From: Beijerinckia indica subsp. indica ATCC 9039
GTDB lineage: Bacteria > Pseudomonadota > Alphaproteobacteria > Rhizobiales > Beijerinckiaceae
Direction: 5' to 3'
NCBI RefSeq assembly: GCF_000019845.1
Contig: NC_010581.1
Coordinates: forward strand, 2,423,501-2,487,500
Length of the DNA stretch: 64,000 bases
The position numbers were made by a program, and so were the translations under genes. This document shows, in pieces, positions 1-8,798 of this stretch. Position 1 is the first letter of the stretch; every line of letters begins with the position of its first letter. Under the pieces are notes generated by a model. The model was given only the letters and a program-made list of their open reading frames with translations, had not been told where the DNA came from and searched no databases.

Positions 1-4
1 GGCG

Positions 5-1057
5 CTAACCGGCCATGGCCGATTCAGATGAAGTGGTTGTGGCCTTTCTCGAGAGTCGACGGCCAAGCTGAATGAACGGTTCTTCGATGAGCCGATGCGC
101 CGCATATCCCAAGAGTATGGACAAGGCATAACTCGCCACAAAAACCAGTAGCCAATGTTCAGGAATATGGAACTTGCGGAACAGGACCAACGCGGCATTG
201 ATCGCCAAGGCCTGCAAGAGATAAATCACATAGGTCAGGCTGCCGAGGAACGGGAGGGGTTTCAATCTCAAGAACGTACTGACCGCTTGCGTTTGATTGA
301 ACCAGATACTGGCGATCATCAGGCCGGAAAGAGCCGAGATCATCAGATTCCACCAAAGGGGCACAGGGTATAAGACAGAGAGCGTATAGACGGTAACCAG
401 CGCGATGAAGAGTGGAAAGGCCGGAGCGGCGACGCGAAGCCAATCCATCAAGCGCTGATTGCGGCGCACTGTCAGGGCCAGCACAGTGCCAAAACCAAGG
501 CCGAAATAACCGCGGATCAAATCCTCCAGGCTCACGGCAAAGCTCAGAACCACAGTCAGCAGGCAGGCTAAGACGATCATGGTCACGGCACGGTGACGCG
601 GCAAGAACACGACAGCCATGGGCCAGACGAGATAGAACTTTTCCTCGATCCCCAATGTCCAGGCATGAGCGAAAATCGGACCTCCTCCCGGCGGGCGATA
701 TTCACTATTGAACGTCAGCAAATAGGGAGCCGCAAATCGGAACGACTCCAGTTTCTCAGGATCATGCCCCGCGACAGCCAGCGCGAGGACCGCGTAAATG
801 AGAATGGTGAGATAATACATAGGCATGATACGGCATATTCTACGAATATAGAATGCGCCGACATTGACGTACCCATTACGCTCCTTTTCCTGAAGCAAGA
901 GCCAGGTGATCAACCAGCCGCTCAAAGAAAAAAAGACGTCAACACCGACACTGCCATTGATAAACCACGGCACATTCTGAATATGATGAAAAACAGTAAA
1001 GATGATACAAAATGCACGGACACCATCAAGTTGAGGTCGATATGATTTGTTCGACAT
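5..1057 (-). CDS. acyltransferase family 3 membrane protein
   Basis: A 350-aa integral membrane protein of the acyltransferase 3 (OafA/NodX-like) family, which transfers acyl groups to cell-surface sugars or lipids at the inner membrane. The N-terminus reads RPQLDGVRAFCIIFTVFHH, the family's 'LDGLRG...V..HH' signature with the candidate catalytic histidine. It is followed by GVDVFFSLSGWLIT (family 'GVdlFFvlSGfli'), then RRICRIMP and about ten hydrophobic segments. Length is typical for the family. The start is the ATG at 1057, where homology begins. It stands alone on the minus strand, upstream of no obvious partner, so the acceptor substrate cannot be told. A second, distant acyltransferase lies at 30203-31369. 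Confidence 0.85.
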   Translation of the reverse strand: MSNKSYRPQLDGVRAFCIIFTVFHHIQNVPWFINGSVGVDVFFSLSGWLITWLLLQEKERNGYVNVGAFYIRRICRIMPMYYLTILIYAVLALAVAGHDPEKLESFRFAAPYLLTFNSEYRPPGGGPIFAHAWTLGIEEKFYLVWPMAVVFLPRHRAVTMIVLACLLTVVLSFAVSLEDLIRGYFGLGFGTVLALTVRRNQRLMDWLRVAAPAFPLFIALVTVYTLSVLYPVPLWWNLMISALSGLMIASIWFNQTQAVSTFLRLKPLPFLGSLTYVIYLLQALAINAALVLFRKFHIPEHWLLVFVASYALSILLGYAAHRLIEEPFIQLGRRLSRKATTTSSESAMAG

Positions 1058-1225
1058 GAGGGCCCTTTAAGCATTATATAATATCAGAGACTTTTGGCCG
1101 ATTTATCTCAATCCTGGATTACAAGCCACAAGAGGTTCAATATACTCTTTCTTTGATGAAAGGGATCTTAAATTTATATGCTCTGGAATCCGGCATATTT
1201 AGCCTGAAAGGCTATCCTTTCAAAC

Positions 1226-1996
1226 TTAACGCCCGAGCGCGGCATGAATGAGATCCAGAACCGGCCGTAGTTCATGAAGCTGGACTTGGCCGGGAGCAGA
1301 GGCCTCACCGACCATTCCGAATGTCGCCGCCGAGCCGAAAACTTCCCCCGAAAGTCGGGAGACCACCCCCTGCCCCGCCATGGCCATCGTGATCAAGGGA
1401 CATTCGGCATATCGGCTGTGCATGAGCCATGTCGCATTGAGAAGCTGCAGAACATCGCCCGCGTCTTTAGGCATTGTGGCGATCTTGACGATATCCGCCC
1501 CTAAATCCTGCATGGATCGCATACGCGCGACCAGTTCCTCTGCCGGCGCTGTCCCATTGAAATCGTGATTGGAAAGAATAACACCGACCCCCACACCATG
1601 GGCAGCATCGATTACTTCACGCACGATCTCATCACCGCGCATGACTTCCACATCGATCAGATCGGGCCGGCCCTCCTGGAGGATTGTCTTGTAAAAATCC
1701 ACATAGCTCGATCCGTCGAGCGCTGTCATGCCACCTTCCGCCTTGGTTCGGAAAGTCACAATCATCGGCTTGGCATTTTGGATTTTCGCTGCTTCCCGCA
1801 AGAGGCCCGCGACACCGCGAGCATCGAGCGCATTCTCAAGATAATCCACCCGCAATTCGATGAGGTCCAGCGTCTTTTCTTCTGAGAGCCGCGTGGCGGA
1901 CGTCAATGCATCCTTGAAAGTCTTGGCCGTGATGGGCACGATGATCTTGGGTCGCCCCGCTCCGATCACAACATCTTTGACGCTCACCACGCGCAT
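1226..1996 (-). CDS. aroD: type I 3-dehydroquinate dehydratase
   Basis: Predicted 3-dehydroquinate to 3-dehydroshikimate dehydratase of the shikimate pathway, class I (Schiff-base, TIM barrel), 256 aa from the ATG at 1996. Visible signatures are KIIVPITAKT at the N-terminus, LIELRVDY (active-site Glu/Arg strand), ILSNHDF (catalytic His), IVKIATMPKD (Schiff-base Lys) and RLSGEVFGSAATFG (substrate loop). The open frame continues 45 codons upstream to 2131, but that extension shows no family similarity and would make the protein too long, so I prefer the internal start. Most alphaproteobacteria are known for the unrelated type II enzyme, so a type I enzyme is worth noting. There are no shikimate-pathway neighbours. 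Confidence 0.88.
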   Translation of the reverse strand: MRVVSVKDVVIGAGRPKIIVPITAKTFKDALTSATRLSEEKTLDLIELRVDYLENALDARGVAGLLREAAKIQNAKPMIVTFRTKAEGGMTALDGSSYVDFYKTILQEGRPDLIDVEVMRGDEIVREVIDAAHGVGVGVILSNHDFNGTAPAEELVARMRSMQDLGADIVKIATMPKDAGDVLQLLNATWLMHSRYAECPLITMAMAGQGVVSRLSGEVFGSAATFGMVGEASAPGQVQLHELRPVLDLIHAALGR

Positions 1997-2163
1997 TTCG
2001 GCTTTCCATTCAAGCAGACCGGCAACATTCGACAACAATCGCGTCTCCTTGCAACAAAGGACAATTCGACGCGAAGGGATGCAATGCTCGCCGATGAAGG
2101 AGATTGATACGGGCTTCGGTGTCTCCAGCATCTGCGATGCTGGAGACCTTTTTGGCTAAGGCT

Positions 2164-4629
2164 CTATCCCGCAATCTTGGAAAAATCCGCGATGCGATGC
2201 ACCGCCTGCCGAAGTTCATTCAGCAATTGCAGACGGTTCACGCGAAGTTCCGGCTCGCTCGCATTCACTGTCACATGATCGAAAAAGGCATCGACCGGCG
2301 CGCGCAAAGAGGCCAAATTTTCCATGGCTTTTTCGAAGGGAGTCGGGCCTTCAAAAGTTTTCCGACCGATTTCTTCCTCTGCTTTGTACAAATGGGTTTC
2401 GGCTTCTTCCCGCATCAGCCGGATTCTTTCCCAAAGGGCGCGTTCTTGTCCCTCGCGTAACAGGCCGGGATCGGCTGGCGCATTAAAAGCACCAACGCCA
2501 TCTTTCTTTTCCTCAGCCTTCAAAATATTGGCCGCGCGCCTGTAACCGGCGAGCAGATTCTTGCCTTCCTCTGTATCAAGAAAACTCGCCAAGGCCTCGA
2601 CGCGCGCGACAATGAGGAGCAGATCATCCTGGCCCGGCAAGGCAAAAACCGCGTCAATCAGATCATAGCGCGCACCACGCTCGCGCAGATAAACTTTGAG
2701 ACGATCGCCGAAAAAGGCGATGAGCTGCCCGATGAGATCCTCCCGAGCGGCCAAAAAGGCCTGCCGCATGTCGATGAAATCTGGATCCTCTGCCCCCGCC
2801 TGACCCGAAGCGAGCCAGATTTCGCGCAGCCGCTCATAAGGTTTGACGATGTCGTGGAGGGCAGCGAACGACGCCATATCCTCTTCTCGCTCTTCACCTT
2901 CACCGGCGAAACGAGCCTCCAGATAGCGTGATGCGACGGCATGAGCGCTTTTAGCCGGCTCGCGCGCGAATTCCCAAGCCCAAAGGCCGCCTTGCGCCAG
3001 TCTGGCAAGTTCGCCCGCATCGGCATCTCGATCATCACGAAGGGTCAGCAAGTTAAAGGCTGGAACCGCCTCGCTGACCCGGACCAGATGCACAAAAACA
3101 TTTTCCAATTGGCGACGCAGCGGCAGGCGCAGCTTGTTTTCAAGAATGAGCGCGATCACACCGAGCGCCGCGCGGCGCAAAGCATAGGGATCCTTGCTGC
3201 CGCTCGGGCGCTCGTCAATGGCGAAAAAGCCCACGAGGCTGTCGAGCTTGTCAGCAAGGGCTACAGCAATGGACACTGGCGCGTTCGGCACGAGATCGTT
3301 CGGCCCTTGCGGCTTGTAATGCTCCTCAATCGCCGCCGCGACATTGGAGCTTTCCCCCTGCTTTTGCGCATAATAGCGGCCCATTAAGCCTTGCAATTCG
3401 GGAAATTCACCAACCATCTCCGAGACAAGATCGGTTTTGGCGAGTTCCGCCGCCCGCGCCGCCTCGGCCTGATCCGCGCCAACGATCGGGCTGAGATCAC
3501 GCGCGTTCAAGACCAAGCGCTGTACGCGTTCGCCCTGCGTGCCGAGCTTTTCATGAAACACGATGGTCTCGAGCTTGGGTAGCCGCGCCTCGAGCCGTGT
3601 TTGCAGATCCGTCTCCCAGAAAAATTTGGCATCAGACAGGCGGGCGCGCACGACGCGTGCATTACCCGCGACAATCGCCTTGCCGCCATCGCTCGCCTCG
3701 ATATTTGCGACGAGCAGGAATTTATGGGCGAGACGGCCGCTGACCGGATCCCTCAACACGAAACATTTCTGATTGGCGCGAATCGTCGCGCGGATAACCT
3801 CCGGCGGGATTTCAAGAAATTGCGGATCGAATTCCGCCAAAAGGACCACCGGCCATTCGACAAGCCCCGCCACCTCCTCCAACAAAGCCTTGTCTTCTAT
3901 AAGATCCAGGCCTTGCGCGAAGCTGAGATCACGCGCGTCATGCAAGATGATGTCGCGCCTCCGCTCAGCATCGAGCACCACCTTGGCCTTTTCAAGGGCC
4001 GGCAGATAATCGTCGAAACGGCGGATTTTGATGGGCTCGGGCGCCAGGAAGCGATGGCCGAAGGTCGTCTGACCCGCTTCGATCCCTTCGACGGAAAAGG
4101 GCACGACATCCGGCTCTTCCGTTTCGGGACCAAAGGTCGCGAGGATCGCATGCAAAGGCCGCACCCAGCGCAAGGCATCGGAGCGCGCCGAGGCCCTGCC
4201 CCAGCGCATGGATTTAGGCCAGGGAAAGCTTTTGATAACGGCCGGCAAAATATCGGCCAGGACATCGAGTGCGGGACGGCCTGCACGCTCGATGACCGCG
4301 ACATAGAAATCGCCTTTCTTGGCGTCTTTCTGAACAATGGCCTGATCAAGTGAGGCGAGGCCAGCGCTTTTCAAAAAGCCTTGGAGCGCGGCTTCCGGCG
4401 CGCCGACTTTGGGGCCTTTCTTTTCCTCCCGCACATCGGCTTGGCGGATGGGCAGGCCCGCGACATGCAGCGCCAGGCGCCGCGGTGTGGCAAAGCTCGC
4501 CGCACCTTCGAAACTCAATCCCTGTTCGCTCAAAGCCCCGGTCACCAGCCGCTTCAAATCCTCGGCGGCCTGCGCCTGCATTCGAGCGGGGATTTCCTCG
4601 GAGAAAAGTTCAAGCAGAAGATCGGGCAT
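2164..4629 (-). CDS. glyS: glycine--tRNA ligase beta subunit
   Basis: Beta subunit of the bacterial alpha2beta2 glycyl-tRNA synthetase, which charges tRNA-Gly in the cytoplasm. The protein starts [17 protein letters not shown], the hallmark glyS N-terminus. Inside are TFGHRFL, FEIPPEVI-like [35 protein letters not shown] and the [10 protein letters not shown] segment of the HD-like core, and a DALR-type anticodon-binding region follows at the C-terminus. At 821 aa it is longer than the roughly 690 aa of E. coli GlyS. The partner alpha subunit gene glyQ, usually immediately upstream, is not here; the upstream gene is an MFS transporter. The start ATG at 4629 fits the conserved N-terminus exactly. 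Confidence 0.95.
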   Translation of the reverse strand: MPDLLLELFSEEIPARMQAQAAEDLKRLVTGALSEQGLSFEGAASFATPRRLALHVAGLPIRQADVREEKKGPKVGAPEAALQGFLKSAGLASLDQAIVQKDAKKGDFYVAVIERAGRPALDVLADILPAVIKSFPWPKSMRWGRASARSDALRWVRPLHAILATFGPETEEPDVVPFSVEGIEAGQTTFGHRFLAPEPIKIRRFDDYLPALEKAKVVLDAERRRDIILHDARDLSFAQGLDLIEDKALLEEVAGLVEWPVVLLAEFDPQFLEIPPEVIRATIRANQKCFVLRDPVSGRLAHKFLLVANIEASDGGKAIVAGNARVVRARLSDAKFFWETDLQTRLEARLPKLETIVFHEKLGTQGERVQRLVLNARDLSPIVGADQAEAARAAELAKTDLVSEMVGEFPELQGLMGRYYAQKQGESSNVAAAIEEHYKPQGPNDLVPNAPVSIAVALADKLDSLVGFFAIDERPSGSKDPYALRRAALGVIALILENKLRLPLRRQLENVFVHLVRVSEAVPAFNLLTLRDDRDADAGELARLAQGGLWAWEFAREPAKSAHAVASRYLEARFAGEGEEREEDMASFAALHDIVKPYERLREIWLASGQAGAEDPDFIDMRQAFLAAREDLIGQLIAFFGDRLKVYLRERGARYDLIDAVFALPGQDDLLLIVARVEALASFLDTEEGKNLLAGYRRAANILKAEEKKDGVGAFNAPADPGLLREGQERALWERIRLMREEAETHLYKAEEEIGRKTFEGPTPFEKAMENLASLRAPVDAFFDHVTVNASEPELRVNRLQLLNELRQAVHRIADFSKIAG

Positions 4630-4769
4630 TGCGGATTTATCTTGGCTGGAAGCGGGATGAGGCGTGACCCGGGCGAGAGCACCGGGCCACCTCCGTCATA
4701 GACGCATCGAGGCCAGGGTGAAAGCATCCTTTATTGCCCGACGCTCATAAACCGACCCCGATATAGACG

Positions 4770-6104
4770 CTAAACCGCCTCATCCATCCGGGATTTTTTC
4801 TTCAGATCCGGCAGGAAGCAATAAAAGATCAGCGACATGAAAATACAGGCTGTCGCATAGAGGAAGAACCATTCTTCATGGCCTTGGTTCTTGAAAGACA
4901 AGGCCACGCTGTCAATCGTGCCGCCGAAGACCGCAGCCGCAATGGCATAGGGAAAACCGACACCAATCGCCCGGATGGAGGTCGGAAAAAGCTCCGCCTT
5001 CACAATGACCGCCGTCGACGTATAGGGCGTGATGATGCCCCAGCCAGCGCAGATCAACAGGAAGGCCACGAGCGGGCTTTTCGTCGTCTGCAGCGTCGTG
5101 AGCAACGGATAGGTGAACAAAGTCCCCATGATACCGAAGGCAAGCAACATGGGCTTACGACCGATCTTGTCAGACAAGGCGCCATAAAGCGGCTGAAGAG
5201 CAACGGCGAGCGTCGATGAGCCGAAAATGATCAGCGTCGTCTCGTCCTCGGTGAGCCCCACGGACAATTTGACGAATTTCTGCATATAGGTCGTGTAGGT
5301 GTAAAAGGCCGAGGTGCCTCCCGCCGTGAAGCCAATGACATAAAGGATCGTCTTCCAATTGCGGCGCAGGGTCGTCCAGGTGCCGACTTTCTCGGCCAGC
5401 GCCTGCGATTTCTTGAACAAATCGGTCTCGTGCAGGTCACGACGCATGAAGAAACAATAAAGCGCGAGAGCGGCGCCGATAAAAAACGGAATACGCCAAC
5501 CAAAGGCATAAAGCTGCTCCGGCGTGAGCACCAATTTTTGCAAGATCAGCAGAACGATGATCGCAGCGAGCTGGCCGCCAATTAAGGTCGTGTACCAGAT
5601 GCCCGAATAAAAACCGCGCCGCGCCGGATGCGAAACTTCCGCCAGATAAGTGGCGCTTGTGCCATATTCGCCGCCTTGGCTGAGCCCCTGCAGAATGCGA
5701 GCGAAGGCCAACAAGATCGGTGCCCCGATGCCAATTGTCGAATAAGTCGGGGCCACGGCAATCAGCAAGGAACCGAAACACATGAGAAGAATAGAAAAGG
5801 TCAGCGCCATGCGCCGCCCATAACGATCGGCTAAATAGCCAAACAACAGGCTGCCGATGGGACGCATGAGAAAAGCCGCGGCAAACAAGGAGGCCGCCGC
5901 CAATTGCTGCGCAACCAGATTGGCACTCGGGAAAAAGGCACCGCCGAAATAAAGCGCAAAAGCCGAATAGGCGTAGACATCATACCATTCTATCAGGTTG
6001 CCAACAGAACCGATCAAAATGGCTTTCGTGCGCCGTCGTACATCCGCGCGATCATAAGGATCAGCCGCCGGTGAGAAGTGATAATCCCGCGTGACCTCGA
6101 CCAT
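4770..6104 (-). CDS. MFS transporter, metabolite:H+ symporter (MHS) type
   Basis: A 444-aa inner-membrane transporter with 12 predicted helices, close in style to KgtP/ShiA-like metabolite:proton symporters. Signatures: GNLIEWYDVYAYSAFALYF in helix 1 (typical of MHS members), the loop 2-3 motif GYLADRYGRR, RILQGLSQGGEYG in helix 4, and the matching loop 8-9 motif GALSDKIGRKP. The substrate is probably an organic acid or zwitterion such as 2-oxoglutarate or a betaine, but the sequence does not decide. A very good ribosome site (GGGGAGGAAAC) precedes the ATG at 6104. It is monocistronic, with an AT-rich intergenic region upstream. Confidence 0.9.
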   Translation of the reverse strand: MVEVTRDYHFSPAADPYDRADVRRRTKAILIGSVGNLIEWYDVYAYSAFALYFGGAFFPSANLVAQQLAAASLFAAAFLMRPIGSLLFGYLADRYGRRMALTFSILLMCFGSLLIAVAPTYSTIGIGAPILLAFARILQGLSQGGEYGTSATYLAEVSHPARRGFYSGIWYTTLIGGQLAAIIVLLILQKLVLTPEQLYAFGWRIPFFIGAALALYCFFMRRDLHETDLFKKSQALAEKVGTWTTLRRNWKTILYVIGFTAGGTSAFYTYTTYMQKFVKLSVGLTEDETTLIIFGSSTLAVALQPLYGALSDKIGRKPMLLAFGIMGTLFTYPLLTTLQTTKSPLVAFLLICAGWGIITPYTSTAVIVKAELFPTSIRAIGVGFPYAIAAAVFGGTIDSVALSFKNQGHEEWFFLYATACIFMSLIFYCFLPDLKKKSRMDEAV

Positions 6105-6515
6105 GTTTCCTCCCCATGCCCAGCCCTGTCTCCTTGCCGGCAGAAAGCAACTCTGGATCTTTCATCCTTACCTGTCCAGGTCGGTCGCTTAAGTCATCCG
6201 AGGCGAGGTGTCATCGCTTGCGATTGGTCGAGCCCACCCGAGCATCAGACATTCACCTTGAGCCATGTCCAACACGATAGATCTTTAAAAAGCAGTCAGC
6301 ATGATTTCGTGGCACCTTCCTTTTCCGAACAACAATAACAAATATATTTTGTAAATATAAATATACAACTATATTAAATATTTATCATGTTCATCTGCTG
6401 TTCATGAGCAGTTAATAATTAATATTAACTTATTCCCTCAACAACTTATTGACGTAAAACTTCCCCATGCCTACTTCTTTTCAAAATATTAATTTCTAAG
6501 TCCGGATTTGCACTA
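6105..6515. other. AT-rich divergent intergenic region
   Basis: 411 bases between the divergent MFS gene (minus) and the small secreted protein gene (plus). Roughly 6330-6500 is markedly AT-rich, with runs such as aaatatattttgtaaatata and taattaatattaac, and a short hairpin around 6399-6415 (ctgct...agcag). It presumably holds both promoters. I see no convincing gene in it. Confidence 0.5.
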
Positions 6516-6965
6516 ATGCTCAAAAAGCTATCTCTTTTATTTGTTTGCATTCCCAATTTAGCGGGAGCCGTCGATGGCCACACCATTCTGGGTGGAGCCG
6601 ATATTCAGATGGCGAAAAATGTCGACACTGATTTCCCACGTTATGATCTGGCAAACCGTTGCGGACAGGCTTGGCAGAAGAATACGGCCGCGCACACGAC
6701 TTGCCTCCGTCACCAGACGCGGCTGGAAGCCATCACTTCACATTTGTGGCACCAGCTCATCCAGAACGATCGGATGGATTGCATACGACGCGCGGATGCG
6801 GCGAGCGCGACACCTTACAGCGTTCTCTATGCGTGTTCGAAGGAAGCAATCTTTCGTGCGCATCACCAGACAACCACAGCTTCGATTCCGGAGCCGACAG
6901 GCCGTCAGATTTCTTCGAACGGAGCCGTAGTGGCTAATCCCTCATGGCCCCTCCATGAAAATTGA
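6516..6965 (+). CDS. small secreted cysteine-containing protein
   Basis: A 149-aa protein starting MLKKLSLLFVCIPNLAGA, a plausible Sec signal peptide. The mature part carries the spacing FPRYDLANRC...TTCLRHQTRLE...LWHQL...RMDCIRRAD...YSVLYACS. This matches a pattern I know from small exported proteins that are multicopy in Hyphomicrobiales ('YPRYDxxxHC...CxxxEQxAYDxLKxxW...CxxxA...SYxxLxxC'): four or so cysteines, probably two disulfides, function unknown. The C-terminal 40 residues are low-complexity and may be divergent. It is a lone gene on the plus strand; a strong hairpin at 7172-7199 could end its transcript. Confidence 0.6.
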   Translation: MLKKLSLLFVCIPNLAGAVDGHTILGGADIQMAKNVDTDFPRYDLANRCGQAWQKNTAAHTTCLRHQTRLEAITSHLWHQLIQNDRMDCIRRADAASATPYSVLYACSKEAIFRAHHQTTTASIPEPTGRQISSNGAVVANPSWPLHEN

Positions 6966-7171
6966 GATCGCCGGCGCGATCTTCAAATCGAAAAAGGGCA
7001 TAGAGTGATAAGAGGCGTCTACGCTTCTCAGCACAAGCCACGGACATTTCAGCGGCATTCTGATTGAGCTGTCAAAGGCGGGTAAACAAACGGCGAATGC
7101 GTTTAGAGCAATCAGCATTCATGCCGCGTCATACTCGACGACGCGCGACTGAGCAAACTCAGCTATAAAGC

Positions 7172-7207
7172 AACAGGCGCGCCAAATGGCGCGCCTGTTT
7201 TTGTTTC
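7172..7207 (+). terminator. Rho-independent terminator, possibly bidirectional
   Basis: Perfect 12-bp GC-rich stem (aacaggcgcgcc, loop aaat, ggcgcgcctgtt) followed on the plus strand by ttttgttt. It lies between the convergent secreted-protein gene (plus) and the DUF3597 gene (minus, 30 bases away), so it may serve both, with the better U-tract on the plus strand. Confidence 0.8.
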
Positions 7208-7229
7208 GCTTGTGAACTTGATCCGAAGC

Positions 7230-7619
7230 TCAAGCAGCCTTCAAATCATCGGGAACACGTCCACCATTCGCCGCAAGCTTCTTCATGACTTCTTTGTGAA
7301 GCCAGATATTCATGCTCGCCGAGTCACTTTTGTCGCCTTCATAATGAAGCTCATCAGCCAATTCCTTACGGGCTGTGAGGCTGCTGTCCAGATCGAGCAA
7401 CTTCAGAAGATCGACGATGGAATGTTTCCAATCGAGCCTCTCCTGTTTGTCCTGCAGCAATTTGTCGAGAACGGCAGCCACATCAACGGTGGTGCCTCCT
7501 GCCGGGGCTCCTGCTGCAGGGGCTTCGGGGGTCGGCGCCGCCGGCTCGGTCCCGGTCGTCTCGGCTTTGGCTTCCTGTGTCCCAAAGATCTTGGACATTA
7601 TCGAACCAAAAAAGCTCAT
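7230..7619 (-). CDS. DUF3597 family protein
   Basis: 129 aa with the family's layout: MSFFGSIMSKIFG at the N-terminus, a Pro/Ala/Gly-rich linker (about residues 20-43), then the conserved C-terminal domain VDVAAVLDKLL...LDWKHSIVDLLKLLDLDSS...ARKELADEL...MNIWLHKEVMKKLAANGG. DUF3597 proteins are widespread in proteobacteria. The C-terminal part folds like LysM-associated or general-stress small domains, but no function is established. The start has a good ribosome site (aaagga). No co-directional neighbour is close, and transcription probably ends at the hairpin 30 bases downstream. Confidence 0.85.
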   Translation of the reverse strand: MSFFGSIMSKIFGTQEAKAETTGTEPAAPTPEAPAAGAPAGGTTVDVAAVLDKLLQDKQERLDWKHSIVDLLKLLDLDSSLTARKELADELHYEGDKSDSASMNIWLHKEVMKKLAANGGRVPDDLKAA

Positions 7620-8100
7620 CGTATTATTCCTTTAGGAAGATGCGAATAAAACTCTATGTATCGACGCTCGACAGTTCGAACATTGCATAGTCATTTCAAG
7701 AATAACGGGTTCTTAATCCAGGCCTTGAGTTGGCTACAACATTGCCTAATGCAAGTTACACCGTCCCATAACGACAAAAGGCCACGAGAGTTCCTTTTTC
7801 ATTGGGATCCCCGGCTCACCTTGTTTACCTGCTCTTTGACTAGCAACTTTGCCAATGAAAGGAAAACTAACCGACCGAGAACATTCAAGCAATGCATTGT
7901 CGATTATATTTCCTGGCAATGTTCGAGGTCAATGTCACTCTCTGGGTTCGGCAAAATGTGCATGTGGCATGAATTCTCGAACAAAACGAACAGATGCAAC
8001 CATTTTATTGTTTGACTGTTATTTTCCAAATATCTTAAGAGAAGAAATATGTTACCGTTTCCGATGAGGATGTCGGTTCATTTACAACAGGACACCGAAA
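7620..8100. other. intergenic region, no gene seen
   Basis: About 480 bases between divergent genes. Open frames here (for example 7656-8015 on the plus strand) have no ribosome site, no recognisable domain and atypical composition. It presumably contains the promoters of the DUF3597 gene and of the gene starting at 8101. Confidence 0.5.
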
Positions 8101-8502
8101 TTGCAGTCTATTGACCAAATCCGTGATGAGATCGCTGCCATCGAGCAACGCATCGCCAAGCTCCGCGTTGCGGAAGCTATTTTGACAGAACTCGAAGGCG
8201 GGGTACCGGCAGAACGAGCGCGGCGTGGCCGTCAGCCAAAAATTGCGGTCCCGACCATTGCAGCTCCCGCGTCCGTGTCTGGGAAAAAACGGCGGCAACA
8301 ATCAGCCGGCCGTGAAGGTTCTACGCCTCAAGCCATTCTGGGCATTCTGGAAGCGCAAGGCCCTATGCCGCGAGCAGAGATCGAAAGCGCCATCAGAGCT
8401 GATCGCGACATCGGCAAGCAAACGGTTTCGGTCGCCTTGCAGCGTCTGCGCGGCGCCGGCAAAATCCGTTTGCGTGACAATAAGTGGGGCTTGAAAAAGT
8501 AA
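8101..8502 (+). CDS. small coiled-coil plus winged-helix-like protein
   Basis: 133 aa starting with TTG; the frame is closed by a stop at 8065 and offers no upstream ATG, so TTG is the only reasonable start, with a weak 'aggac' ribosome site. Residues 1-32 (QSIDQIRDEIAAIEQRIAKL) form an amphipathic coiled coil. A basic, Pro/Ala-rich linker follows. Residues 72-133 (PQAILGILEAQGPMPRAEI...KQTVSVALQRLRGAGKIRL...WGL) look like a winged helix-turn-helix of the kind that reads DNA or mediates protein contacts. I do not recognise a family. A DNA-binding regulator or nucleoid-associated protein is inferred only from this layout. A terminator follows at 8521. Confidence 0.65.
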   Translation: MQSIDQIRDEIAAIEQRIAKLRVAEAILTELEGGVPAERARRGRQPKIAVPTIAAPASVSGKKRRQQSAGREGSTPQAILGILEAQGPMPRAEIESAIRADRDIGKQTVSVALQRLRGAGKIRLRDNKWGLKK

Positions 8503-8520
8503 TCGCTCTCTGAGGCATCC

Positions 8521-8566
8521 AAACGCGGGTCCGTTTCGTCAATCGATCGGCCCCGCGTTTTAATTT
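8521..8566 (+). terminator. Rho-independent terminator
   Basis: Stem aaacgcggg / cccgcgttt with a 22-base loop, then ttaattt, placed 19 bases after the stop of the coiled-coil gene. Confidence 0.65.
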
Positions 8567-8798
8567 GCAGCCCGTGCTATCACAAAGCGAAGGCTTCTTT
8601 CGCTACATGCACGGTTTTTCTAAAGCTTACAGCCCGAAGCACCTATTTGCGAAAAGACGCCTCCCCTTACCTCGGATCGTTCGTGCTCCGCCGACAATCG
8701 CGAAGCTGTTCCGGGGGATCAAACGATCGCCTTACGCAAAATGGCTCCGCAATGTCGGTCCTCGGTGCGGCTGTTGGAGCCGCGCCGAAGATCCCTTC

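Noticed and set aside
3601..4353. 250-codon plus-strand frame inside glyS
   Set aside because: Shadow of glyS.
7656..8015. 119-codon plus-strand frame
   Set aside because: No ribosome site and no family; atypical composition.
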